64,000 nt of DNA, taken from Macrostomum hystrix. Lineage: Eukaryota > Platyhelminthes > Macrostomidae. The translations under genes and the position numbers were made by a program. The notes under the pieces are model-generated. The model saw nothing but the letters and a program-made list of their open reading frames with translations, was not told the origin of the DNA and did no database searches. Numbering within the stretch: the stretch's first letter is position 1; every line of letters begins with the position of its first letter. Positions 10,701-20,263 of this stretch are shown here, piece by piece. Where the stretch lies: the NCBI GenBank assembly GCA_950097015.1, contig CATNEN010000040.1:186001-250000 (forward strand), written 5' to 3'.

Positions 10701-12583
10701 ATGCAGAATCTGAGGAAGACAGGAAAACATAGATTGAGAGGGAGGATAGACTAGGGATTAGGGAGACCAACTCACCAGTCCGCTGTCCGGGGTCCAACTC
10801 ATCGACACAGCAAAGCAGGTCTTCGTCGTTACCGCCGATGCTAAACTCGGCAGCCAAGCTGGCCAGGTCCCTGTCAAGGGCCGCGGCTTCACGGTCTAAG
10901 CTGGACAACACCTCGGCCTGCTTCACCTGCGGGCGGTGGGAGACACTCTTCCTACTGCTCAATAATGCAGGTGAAATCTACTTCTGACTCAGACTACCCA
11001 TCTAATCTACCCTGAATAACTCCAACCCACCTATAATCTGCCTACTTCTCATCTACCTAAACCCTGTCTGCTTCTCATCTACCTAAACCCTGTCTACTTC
11101 TCATCTACCTAAACCCTGTCTGCTTCTCATCTACCTAAACCCTGTCTACTTCTCATCTACCTAAACCCTGTCTACTTCTCATCTACCTAAACCCTGTCTA
11201 CTTCTCATCTACCTAAACCCTGTCTGCTTCTCATCTACCTAAACCCTGTCTACTTCTCATCTACCTAAACCCTGTCTACTTCTCATCTACCTAAACCCTG
11301 TCTACTTCTCATCTACCTAAACCCTGTCTACTTCTCAACTACCTTCACCCTGTCTACTTCTCATCTACCTTCACCCTGTCTGCTTCTCATCTACCTAAAC
11401 CCTGTCTACTTCTCATCTACCTAAACCCTGTCTACTTCTCATCTACATTAACCCTGTCTACTTCTCAACTACCCTCACCCTGTCTACTTCTCATCCACCT
11501 TAACCCTGTCTACTTCTCATCTACATTAACCCTGTCTACTTCTCATCTACATTAACCCTGTCTACTTCTCAACTACCTTCACCCTGTCTGCTTCTCATCC
11601 ACCTTAACCCTGTCTACTTCTCATCCACCTTAACCCTGTCTACTTCTCATCTACATTAACCCTGTCTACTTCTCAACTACCTTCACCCTGTCTGCTTCTC
11701 ATCCACCTTAACCCTGTCTGCTTCTCATCTACCTAAACCCTGTCTACTTCTCATCTACCTAAACCCTGTCTGCTTCTCATCTACATTAACCCTGTCTACT
11801 TCTCAACTACCTTCACCCTGTCTGCTTCTCATCCACCTTAACCCTGTCTACTTCTCATCCACCTTAACCCTGTCTGCTTCTCATCTACCTAAACCCTGTC
11901 TACTTCTCATCTACCTAAACCCTGTCTACTTCTCATCTACCTAAACCCTGTCTGCTTCTCATCTACATTAACCCTGTCTACTTCTCAACTACCTTCACCC
12001 TGTCTGCTTCTCATCCACCTTAACCCTGTCTACTTCTCATCCAATCTATTTAGTAACAACTGTCCACCTTACTTTCCACCTATACTTTCTCTACTTTCTC
12101 CGCATACAAACTGACCTTCATCTCAGCCACCAATCTTTTAATCTCGGCCGGATCGCCGGCTCCATCGCCGCTTCGCCGATGCTGACAGAAGTACTTTAAA
12201 TCTTCGCACAGCAGCCAATAGGGCTGCACTGTGTCCTCGCGGAATATGTCTCGATCCTGCTGCATAGCCATGTCTAGACTCTCCAGCTCGGAGGCAACCG
12301 AATGCAGCTCGCTACCAGGCGGAAATGCCGTCCGCAGGAACTGCTCGGCCTCCTTGGCGTGCCGCACTCTGAGCTTTCGCAGGCGCAGGCACTCCTTCTT
12401 CCAGGCTAATCGGTGCTGCTTCAACAGGTGCCGCTCCTTCCCCTGCGACTGCAGCTCGGCTAGCCGATTGGCCTTCGCCTCTGACGCAGCCGAGCTTCGC
12501 TTCTGAGCTTCCGCCTGCTCCCTCAGGCCGGCATAGTCTATGGGCTTCAGGCGTTTGCGGGCCTGGATCTCGGCCGCGTCCAT
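7781..12583 (-). CDS. CCDC148: CCDC148 orthologue, coiled-coil protein, five exons
   Basis: Exons on the minus strand: 12583-12116, 10926-10776, 9850-9398, 9143-8770 and 8173-7781. Junction phases (0, 1, 1, 0) agree and give 612 residues, close to the vertebrate length of about 590. Landmarks shared with vertebrate CCDC148 are the N-terminal KPIDYAGLREQAEAQK, DLECPSDDLKAEALQEF and RTFPTRTRQQLAEH in exon 3, a long Arg/Glu-rich coiled coil in exon 4 (about residues 358-481), and the C-terminal DPRVRLEGALRQAGL ending in STVFKF. Exon 5 finishes with a short poly-Gln run. Molecular function is poorly known. For the exon 4 donor I chose CAG|GTGACC over a later GTGAGT because it restores frame and aligns without a gap. 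The introns are almost entirely minisatellite. Orthology rests on recalled protein sequence. Confidence 0.88.
8229..8650. repeat. 25-bp minisatellite in CCDC148 intron 4
   Basis: About 17 copies of CTCTACTTCTCCCATCTACC plus AATCA, with scattered substitutions (CACATC, TATCCC). It shares the core TCTACTTCTC-CATCTACC with the array in intron 1 of the same gene. Confidence 0.92.
9165..9390. repeat. degenerate CTACC-rich repeat in CCDC148 intron 3
   Basis: Irregular repetition of ACCAATCTACC and ATCTACCTACC motifs without a constant period. It fills most of the short intron 9144-9397 and looks like a decayed relative of the CTACC-containing arrays in introns 1 and 4. Confidence 0.6.
9940..10665. 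repeat. 56-bp minisatellite in CCDC148 intron 2
   Basis: About 13 copies of a 56-bp unit containing GATAAGGACAGACATTAGGT and TAGTTGCGGGATACTAGGG. A few copies carry a 4-bp insertion (ATTAATTAGG), making a 60-bp variant. The purine-rich strand is the + strand, opposite to the arrays in introns 1 and 4. Confidence 0.93.
11035..12045. repeat. 26-bp minisatellite in CCDC148 intron 1
   Basis: About 39 copies of CTGTCTACTTCTCATCTACC plus TAAACC. The 5' half is homogeneous (CTAAACC), while beyond 11340 four subtypes (ACATTAACC, ACCTTAACC, ACCTTCACC, CTAAACC) recur in blocks, indicating higher-order duplication of multi-unit segments. Confidence 0.94.
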
Positions 12584-12630
12584 GGCTTTGGCTTCGGCTG
12601 CTTCCTAGACTGCGCCTGCTGGCAAACTCT

Positions 12631-12635
12631 GCTGT
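12631..12635 (-). promoter_or_regulatory. candidate 3' splice site upstream of CCDC148 start
   Basis: On the minus strand a pyrimidine-rich run ends in CACTTACAG just before position 12631, 48 nt upstream of the ATG. It could receive a non-coding first exon or a trans-spliced leader. Confidence 0.4.
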
Positions 12636-12689
12636 AAGTGATGGAAAAGTTAACTGACTCAACATCCTGCCTGGTGTGTTGATGCTGCA

Positions 12690-13310
12690 CTTCTCTCACC
12701 TGTCCTCAGGTAGGCTATCAGAAACCCTACTTATCTCTCACCTGTCCTCGGCTAGGCTATAAATACCCTAGTTATCTCTTATCTTTCCTCAGGTAGGCTA
12801 TCAGAAACCCTACTTATCTCTCACCTGTCCTCGGCTAGGCTATAAATACCCTACTTATCTCTTATCTTTCCTCAGGTAGGCTATCAGAAACCCTACTTAT
12901 CTCTCACCTTGTCCTCGGCTAGGCTATAAATACCCTACTTATCTCTTATCTTTCCTCAGGTAACCCTACTTACTTCTCGCCTGCCTGCAGGTAGGCAATC
13001 AGAAACCCTACTTATCACCCTACTTATCTCTCGCCTGCCCTCAGGTAGGCGATCAGATGACTTGACTTAGCTGCAGGGGGCATCCTTCGGATGCAGCGGG
13101 GAGGCGTTGCCGCCCATTCCGCTAGCCCCAGGCGACCATGGGCAACTAAAGCTGCGGTGTCGCGCAGGGGGATCTAGGCGATCAGATACCCCCACTTATC
13201 TCTCGCCTGCCCTCAGGTAGGCTATCAGATACCCCCACTTATCTCTCGCGTCTCCTCAGGTGGGTTATTAGATATCCCATTTAACTCACACATGCCCTCA
13301 GGTAGGGTTG
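12690..13310. repeat. 42/84-bp dimeric minisatellite upstream of CCDC148
   Basis: Two related 42-bp units alternate, one with TCCTCAGGTAGGCTATCAGA and the other with TCCTCGGCTAGGCTATAAAT, giving an 84-bp dimer repeated about four times, then degenerate copies. The array is interrupted at about 13070-13175 by unrelated GC-rich sequence. It occupies the likely 5' flank of CCDC148. Confidence 0.88.
13070..13175. other. GC-rich island inside the dimeric array
   Basis: About 105 bp of GC-rich sequence, including the perfect hairpin GCATCC-TTC-GGATGC, splits the 42-bp array. Both sides of the island carry TAGGCGATCAGAT, and GCAGGGGG occurs near each edge. It looks like an insertion, but it cannot be classified from one copy. 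Confidence 0.45.
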
Positions 13311-14105
13311 AGAAGAAAAGACCATAAAAGGCAAAAAAAATTTTAAAAATTGTTTTTTAGCATACATTTATTATCAAATCAAAACATTCCTTAACTTAAA
13401 AGCGGGACAGTCGTAATATTTTACGAGTATAAAGTATTGAATAAAAAATCGAATTGTTTGATTTATACGTAGAACAGATGCTAACACGAGAGTAGATAAT
13501 TGAGACTGGAGTATATTTTAAGTCTTAGATAGAGTAACAGCCAGAAAAAATAAAGGAGGTACGCAGACGTACATCCTACATTGAATAAAACTCGTGTTTC
13601 ATTAAAAAACGTGAATCATAAAACACACACATTTATTTTACAAGCAGGGTTTCCTCTTATGTCCGGATCAAAATATTTGCACTTCAGGGATAAAAAGTTT
13701 AGAAAAGAACTACTGCAAGTAGTCAAGATAGCAAGTAGTGTGAAAAGTTATTCTAAAAAAAAGAAAAACATCCTGGATTAGGTGTAAGTGCGCGGAATAT
13801 TATTCAGGAATGAAAACCATTGATAGATGAGAAAAGTAATTCAATCAAAACTTTAAAAAGAATCATTTTGTGATACGCATGCTCTAACTTGACAACTGTA
13901 AGTAGGCACTAAAATAACTGACCGAATTCGCATGATTAACAAATGTAATACAAACTATATAGCAGGCCTGTGAATTATGAGCAGCTTAATCAGCACAGAA
14001 ACTAAAACCACACAGACAGACCAACTGCTAATGTAACGGCATCGGTGGCGGCAGTTCATGTGCATTAAAAAATTACTTTAGGTGCTTTCCGTGTGTTGTT
14101 CTTGA
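13311..14105. other. intergenic, possible cortactin 3' UTR extension
   Basis: AT-rich DNA. A minus-strand AATAAA (TTTATT, 13367-13372), followed in transcript direction by a U-rich stretch, could be a distal poly(A) site for cortactin. No protein gene is credible here. Confidence 0.4.
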
Positions 14106-14111
14106 TTTATT
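14106..14111 (-). promoter_or_regulatory. candidate cortactin polyadenylation signal
   Basis: TTTATT on the + strand reads AATAAA on the minus strand, about 330 nt after the cortactin stop. A nearer alternative is 14253-14258. Confidence 0.45.
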
Positions 14112-14438
14112 TGCTTAGTTTACAGAATTTTTGCTGTTCTTTTTAAAAAGCCTCTTAGTTTTGTACTACTTGTAGTAGCAAAAGCCAAATAGCTGCTTGT
14201 TTTTAATGAATCGGTACACAAGGAAAGCAAGTTTGTCATAACATAATTAATTTTTATTGAAATCGGTAGCAGCGACGCAGCGGTGGAATATCGGTACAAA
14301 AACAGTGTTTGATACACCCGTCTATAGACATGAATTATTAGGAAGACTTAGATACAACGAGGGATCTTCTGATATTGATGTTTTGAAACAGTAAAGGTGT
14401 CACCATAGACATGCTCGTGTCCGTAGCCGCCACGTAAT

Positions 14439-16142
14439 TCAATTCTCTTCCACGTAGTTAGCCGGGAACATGCCCTGCCTGTTCTCGATGGAGCCCAGCC
14501 ACCAACCGTCGTCAATCTTCTGCAACAGATTGATCACGTCTCCAGCCGCGAAGGACAATTCGTCCTCATCCTCGGCTGTGTAATCGTAGAGAGCGGTGCA
14601 AGTGGCGCCACCGGCAGTGTTGGGAGATGCCACTGGTTCGGGTTCTGGTTTGTACTGCTGCGGTTCAGGTTCCGGTTCGTACTGCTGCGGTTCGGGTTCC
14701 GGTTCGTACTGCTGCGGTTCGGGTTCCGGTTCGTACTGCTGCGGTTCGGGTTCCGGTTCGTACTGCTGCGGTTCGGGTTCCGGTTCGTACTGCTGCGGTT
14801 CAGGTTCCGGTTCGTACTGCTGCGGTTCGGGTTCCGGTTCGTACTGCTGCGGTTCGGGTTCCGGTTCGTACTGCTGCGGTTCGGGTTCCGGTTCGTACTG
14901 CTGCGGTTCAGGTTCCGGTTCGTACTGCTGCGGTTCGGGTTCCGGTTCGTACTGCTGCGGTTCGGGTTCCGTTTTGTAACGAGGCTGCGGTTTGTGCTCA
15001 GGCTGAGGCTGAGCTGGTTCTGCCTCTCTCTTGGCTGGGGCTTCCCAACCAACGGCACTTTTATCCTGACGGTCGTTATGCACGCCGTACTTTCCGCCGA
15101 AACCCTTCGAAGCGTCCGTCTGGGAGGCATGCAGCTGCGATTGCTCCCTGTGATCGTAGCCAACTGCGCTCTTGTCCTGCCTATCGCTCTGTACTCCGTA
15201 CTTTCCACCGAAACCTTTGGCAGCATCAGTTTGGGATTCGTGCAGCTCACGCTTCTCCTGATGATCCCAACCGACAGCGCTTTTATCCTTGCGATCGCTC
15301 TGAACTCCGTACTTTCCACCGAAGCCTTTGGCGGCATCAGTTTGTGATTCATGCAGCTCACGCTTCTCGTGATGATCCCAGCCGACAGCACTTTTATCCT
15401 TGCGATCAGTCTGAACGCCGTACTTTCCACCGAAGCCTTTGGCGGCATCAGTTTGTGATTCATGCAGCTCACGCTTCTCGTGATGATCCCAACCGACAGC
15501 ACTTTTATCCTTGCGATCGCTCTGTACTCCGAACTTTCCACCGAAGCCCTTGGCAGCATCAGTTTGGGATTCATGCAGCTCACGCTTCTCCTGATGATCC
15601 CAACCAACAGCACTTTTATCCTTGCGATCAGTTTGAACGCCATACTTTCCGCCAAAACCTTTTGCGGCATCAGTTTGGGATTCATGCAATTGTCGCTTCT
15701 CCTGATGATCCCAACCGACAGCACTTTTATCCTTGCGATCAGTCTGAACGCCATACTTTCCGCCAAAGCCCTTGGCGGCATCAGTCTGGGACTGGTGCAG
15801 CTGCTTCTGTGCCTGATAATCGTGCGCCACAGCACTCTTATCCATGCGATCCTTCTCAACGCCAAACTGGCCACCATAGCCATAGGAGGCCTTTGGCCCC
15901 GAGTCCAACTGACGCTTCTTCTCGGCGCTGTCATCGTGGATCACCTTATCACGGAGCTGGGCTATGTTGACATCAGACTGGCGGCCCGAACCTGCCACCG
16001 TCTTGGAGCCCCAGCGTTGTTCCTTCTCACTGACATCGTTCTCAAAGTCCGCTTCAGTCTCCCAGTCGTCATCAGCGTCATCTTTGCTGGCACTGGCATT
16101 ATTGACATTGTGGCCAGCTTGGGACTTCCACAGGTTAGACAT
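14439..16142 (-). CDS. CTTN: cortactin, actin-branch regulator, single exon
   Basis: A 567-residue protein from the ATG at 16142; a longer open frame to 16217 adds 25 residues unlike any cortactin. The N-terminal acidic region has the Arp2/3-binding DDW at residues 25-27. From about residue 90 there are seven full 37-residue cortactin repeats ([20 protein letters not shown] core) plus one partial repeat, the F-actin-binding module; vertebrates have 6.5. A linker of about twelve PEPEPQQYE nonapeptides replaces the vertebrate helical/proline-rich region. The last 54 residues are an SH3 domain ([33 protein letters not shown]). It should stabilise Arp2/3-branched actin at the cell cortex. The whole frame lacks introns, unlike its neighbours. 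A CACAG just upstream of the ATG (exon start 16150) could be a weak splice acceptor. Confidence 0.95.
   Translation of the reverse strand: MSNLWKSQAGHNVNNASASKDDADDDWETEADFENDVSEKEQRWGSKTVAGSGRQSDVNIAQLRDKVIHDDSAEKKRQLDSGPKASYGYGGQFGVEKDRMDKSAVAHDYQAQKQLHQSQTDAAKGFGGKYGVQTDRKDKSAVGWDHQEKRQLHESQTDAAKGFGGKYGVQTDRKDKSAVGWDHQEKRELHESQTDAAKGFGGKFGVQSDRKDKSAVGWDHHEKRELHESQTDAAKGFGGKYGVQTDRKDKSAVGWDHHEKRELHESQTDAAKGFGGKYGVQSDRKDKSAVGWDHQEKRELHESQTDAAKGFGGKYGVQSDRQDKSAVGYDHREQSQLHASQTDASKGFGGKYGVHNDRQDKSAVGWEAPAKREAEPAQPQPEHKPQPRYKTEPEPQQYEPEPEPQQYEPEPEPQQYEPEPEPQQYEPEPEPQQYEPEPEPQQYEPEPEPQQYEPEPEPQQYEPEPEPQQYEPEPEPQQYEPEPEPQQYEPEPEPQQYKPEPEPVASPNTAGGATCTALYDYTAEDEDELSFAAGDVINLLQKIDDGWWLGSIENRQGMFPANYVEEN
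14650..14975 (-). repeat. in-frame 27-bp coding minisatellite in cortactin
   Basis: About twelve nearly identical 27-bp units coding for PEPEPQQYE on the minus strand. Units differ at only one or two synonymous positions (TTCAGG versus TTCGGG), so the expansion is young. The 27-bp length preserves frame. Confidence 0.93.
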
Positions 16143-16261
16143 GTTGGGTGCTGTGATATAACTGTAGTGTTTTGTTGGAAAATTGTGTTGAATAATTATA
16201 ATGTAAGTGATGACCAAAAATTTATGAATTTATTTGTTTCTCATTTAATAAATCTATGTTG

Positions 16262-17318
16262 ATTTTAAAAAATTGGTTAGGCCAATGGCTATTTTCTTTT
16301 CTTTTCAAAGACATTTAGTTCTGAAATATTATAAATATTGTCACCTTTTTCACTTTTTACTTTTATATGCTATTTATATCTATAAAACAAAAAACATGTC
16401 TTTTCATTATATAATAGGAGTAAAAGGGATTGCTCATCCCTATATTTCATAATCTAGTGAAGTACAAACAAATCCTAAAATTATCTACAAAGTTTTATGA
16501 TGATAATGCTCAGCTCATCTACCATCCACATGTCAGTTTGCCAAATAACACTGGCACTGAATGCTAGTACAATAATTGTGAAATTATTCACATGGTTCCA
16601 TGACAATTGCTAATACCTAACTTACTGTACTATATGGTCGGTTATCTGAATTATGATCCTGTTAAAAAAAGCCAATATGTTGCTAAAGTTATTAAATAGA
16701 AAAAAATCAATCAAATTTAAAAATGTTGATGCTTTAAATACATTAAACATAATAATTATAAACAGTCCTTATCAGAGAATAATTATATCAACCTCATCAT
16801 GCCTCAGGGAGCAAGAGATTAATTTCAACAGAGAGAGAGGGCTATGATATATTTGAGCTCACTTATGTCTTGGACAGTTAGCTTTGCACAGGACTTAATT
16901 ACTTTAAGTAAAAAAGTAGCTTCAGTAAAATCTAGCTTTTACTGAAGATCTTCTCTGAAAATAGACTACGAGCAAATAGTATACAAAAAGTCCATAGATC
17001 TAATGCACTTAAAATTCATTTGGAAAAGGGTGCAATTTTGAGTGCCCTACTTTTGTCTCTGTCTTGATTTTTTTTATTATGAGCTCAGAATTTTTGCACA
17101 ATACTGTGCACAAAACTCATTTCTCTTAGACTTCTTTGTCTAGTCTAAGCACTATACAAGTAAATAATAAGAAATTAAAAATGACTTTATAATGAAAATT
17201 ATATATTTCACATAATAATTACTCAATAAATTATAAAAAGCAAAAAATACGAGTTTGAAACAGAAATAAGACATACAAGCCCCTTGTGAATTATACACAT
17301 TATACACAATATACTAAG
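16262..17318. other. AT-rich intergenic spacer
   Basis: Strongly AT-rich DNA upstream of cortactin, with no coding potential, RNA gene or tandem repeat that I can support. The 64-aa open frame near 16653 has AT-driven composition and is not credible. Confidence 0.5.
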
Positions 17319-18548
17319 GAAGTGCTTATTCCCATGGTCCCATGCCAATAATTTCAATTTTATCCACACAGATCTGTGCCAATAATTTTCTGCTTATCCA
17401 CACGGCAGCTTGTATGAATAGATCTACTTTCAAGTCTCTGCCTATTCTTCTCTGAGCATAAGGCTTTTGCTTCAGAGTATAGTGTATAGTGTACATGTAC
17501 ACTATCAATGCATAGTGTAAAATAATAACAATGATGTATAATATGTGTGACGAGTTTGGTGCTGACTAGAATTCTGCTGGTTGACTTTCTTGATTGATTG
17601 AGAAATTGATTTTCTTTGATAGACTTCTTACTTTTTAATTCAATACAATTTGAATGAAAACACATAGAGATGACAAAAGATTTAGTAAGTTGTTATTACA
17701 ATTATAATTAAAAAGGATGACATTAATGTTGGTTAATGAATGTGTAGGTCGAATTGTAGAACACTTTTGTAACACACTGGCAACTTTGTTGGTAACAGGA
17801 CAATTCGGTAACAGACAATTCGGTAACAGACAGTTCGGTAACACCACAGGACAGTTCGGTAACACCACAGGACAGTTCGGTAACATATCAAGGGACAGTT
17901 CGGTAACAATTGATTAACCTAGCTTGTAGAAGCCAAGGTTACCGCTTTGCGCCCTCTGATTGAGTCGATTGTGATAACCTTCCAGGCCATTGTTGGTTCA
18001 AATGCTGCGGTTGAAAATGCTAACTTCGTCGAGCTGCCAGACATGACTGTGGATCCACGTGTTAGCGATGTACTCACAGAGTGCGCTCAGCTGCTCATTT
18101 TCTACTGCCTGTTGCAACCTAGCATCGTTGCTAGTCCTAGCAACAATAGTAGATACATTGTTAGAACAAACCTAGATTGATTTTATTGACTTTCAATTGT
18201 TACCGAACTGTCTCCTGTATGTTACCGAACTGTCTCCTGTATGTTACCGAACTGTCCTTGAGTGTTACCGAACTGTCTGTTACCGAACTGTCTGTTACCG
18301 AACTGTCCTGTATTCACTTTGTCAATCTATTGGCTTGAGGGTTCAACAAAATGTTCAAACCCGAAAGGGCCTCGTTTCAAAAAACAGAACCAACCATGTG
18401 GATAAAATTGAAATTAACATCACAGCATATTTATGTAAAGAGTTTTAGACTTATTCATACAAGTTGCCGTGTGGATAAGCAGAAAATTATTGGCATGGAT
18501 CTATGTGGATAAAATTGAAATTATCGGCACGGGACCATGGGAATAAGC
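17319..18548. mobile_element. foldback-type DNA element with nested inverted arrays
   Basis: Outer inverted repeats of about 100 bp: 17321-17425 (GCTTATTCCCATGGTCCC, then CAATTTTATCCACA and TGCTTATCCACACGG) matches the reverse complement of 18447-18546 with few differences. Inside, a direct array of CAGTTCGGTAACA units (about 17797-17910) faces an inverted array of TGTTACCGAACTGTC units (about 18198-18310). The central 280 bp is unique. The arrangement matches foldback transposons or subterminal-repeat MITEs; no transposase is present. Flanks ACTAAGG and ACTAAAGG may be an imperfect target duplication. Confidence 0.75.
17935..18180 (+). pseudogene. open frame in foldback core, possible captured exon
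   Basis: The unique core of the foldback element holds an open frame of about 80 codons whose composition is protein-like (ALRPLIESIVITFQAI, ANFVELPDMTVDPRVSDVL) rather than AT-driven. It sits between the two inverted arrays and ends in a stop just before the second. I do not recognise the family. It could be a captured host exon, a remnant of the element's own protein, or chance. Confidence 0.25.
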
Positions 18549-18565
18549 TCTGCCATACACTAAAG

Positions 18566-18790
18566 GTTGTAGCCTGGTGATTAGAGCATTGGACTCACAA
18601 CTTAAAGGTCAGGGGTTAGACTCTTGACCCCACTGGAAGAATTTGAGGCCTTTAGCAAGATACTTACTCTGCAATACATTGCTTCAGTTCACCCAGCTGT
18701 TAAATGGGTACCATCATCAGCTGGGTAATTGAGAGTGGGTGTGGGTGTCTGACAGTCCCCTAGTCAGCTCTGGCCGAAATCATCATAGGC
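18566..18790 (+). mobile_element. tRNA-derived SINE copy
   Basis: Head TAGCCTGGTGATTAGAGCAT, a degenerate B-box (GGTTAGACTCT) and the body motif CTTCAGTTCACCCAGCTGTT match the SINE at 1266-1522, as does TGGGTAATTGAGAGTGGGTG. Identity stops at CAGTCCCCTAGTC, where the tail differs. It lies directly beside the foldback element. Confidence 0.75.
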
Positions 18791-19375
18791 CTATTCTAAA
18801 TCATCATATGAGGGTTGTAAAAAAAATAACAACATTATCTAAATTGTCATATTGTCCGCATTGGACAATGTGACATTAATGAAGTTGTCATATTGTTATT
18901 TTATTTGCTCCACAAACAGCTGTGTTGTTGAAAGCATAAGCAAAGTGAAGCATACATTTTTGACCTTGTCTCACTTGGCTCTACAAAAATAATGTCATTT
19001 GAGCCACTCAAAGTACATTGCACATTACATAACATGTGCACTAAATTTCGTTCAGCATGTAGCTATGTACATGTAACACAAACGTGCCATTCTATTGCAT
19101 TGTCATGATTTGCAATATTTGCATATTGCATTTGTCTGTTCATTGTGCCTACCTAACACTTTTATTGGTGCTTTTTTATTGACATTTACTTTTAACTGCC
19201 TTTAAATCAATTAATTGTTTGAATTATGCATCATCAAATATTCAAATCACATTCATAATTAAAATGTGCAACGAACAAATAGTCAAGATCGTCATTTTAA
19301 ATTGAATATTGTGACACTTTTGCGCAAATCGTAATCATCATATGACGTTTTAGAATATGACGATTTGATCTGTAC
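18791..19375. other. AT-rich spacer with one hairpin
   Basis: No gene seen. The only structure is a 13-bp stem, TGTCATATTGTCC pairing with GGACAATGTGACA (18845-18875), with one G-T wobble. Confidence 0.4.
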
Positions 19376-19462
19376 CCCCCTAGTCCATGGACTGAACAGC
19401 TGTACAGCCTTTAGATGCGCCGCGCAGCAGCTGCGTCTGTGCTGTCGGCTGCACATCCTTAG
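19376..19462 (+). mobile_element. SINE 3' fragment
   Basis: TAGTCCATGGACTGAACAGC and CTGTGCTGTCGGCTGCACAT match the tail of the SINE at 1266-1522 in opposite orientation. The head is missing, so this is a 5'-truncated copy. Confidence 0.72.
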
Positions 19463-20234
19463 TCCCTTCGTCAACTGTCGTTTTGTCAAATGGTTTACGA
19501 AGTGACTAGAATAAAGGGTGCCCTAATCTGTAGTTGACGAAGTGACCAGAATTGCCTAGGTTAGAAATCCGTGGTTGACAAAGTGACCAAGCTTTCTTGA
19601 CTGTTTCTTCAACTAGTTTTCAACTAGCCGAAGTGACCAGCACCCGCACATGTGACCCACTTGGGGCAGTTAAAATAATTGTTATTCTTAATTGTTCTAC
19701 ACTTACTTAGAGCTTGAGATGTGGGTTTCATGGAAATACGGTATTAAAAATATAATTTGAAAAAGTAACTGTCACGGCCTGGCATAAAACAACGGCATGA
19801 AATTTTGACTACTTTGACTGCCTCGCAGTGGTATATTGTATATTGGGTGCAAGAAGATTAAGCTGCGTACTTCTCATAATGTTTTTTAAACCTAGTTAGC
19901 ATGGACATTGCGGAAAGTTTTTTCGCCATCAACAGTTGGGCTTGTTGACTACTTTTAAACTATTAAACGAGTTGTGACTCAAAATTACAGCTATCATTAA
20001 AATAAAAAGCATTGTTTGTGACGTCATTTTTGTGAACTTTTTTAAAAGTTTAGAGGATCCAGCAACCATAAGTTTTTCTCCTGACATTTCATCTTGCTGT
20101 TATGCCAACGAGGCACCAAAGTTAATTAAGTTAATAAATTATTTTGCTGTCCTTTAAGTTTATATTAAACAGCATACTAGGCCCATTTAAATAATTAAGA
20201 ACCGACTGTCAACAATTAAATCTTTATCTCCTAG
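19463..20234. other. LASP 5' flank
   Basis: Starts with loosely repeated GACGAAGTGACCAGAAT motifs (19480-19640) and a second SINE-like tail (ACTTGGGGCAGTTAAAATAA), then AT-rich DNA. It ends in TCTTTATCTCCTAG (20221-20234), a good 3' splice site 29 nt before the LASP ATG. Confidence 0.4.
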
Positions 20235-20263
20235 TAAATATTAACATTTTAAACTAGTTTAAA

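Noticed and set aside
14596-15970. Long + strand open frames opposite cortactin (127 and 447 codons)
   Set aside because: Antisense shadows of the cortactin repeats and the 27-bp array. The minus frame encodes a complete, recognisable cortactin.
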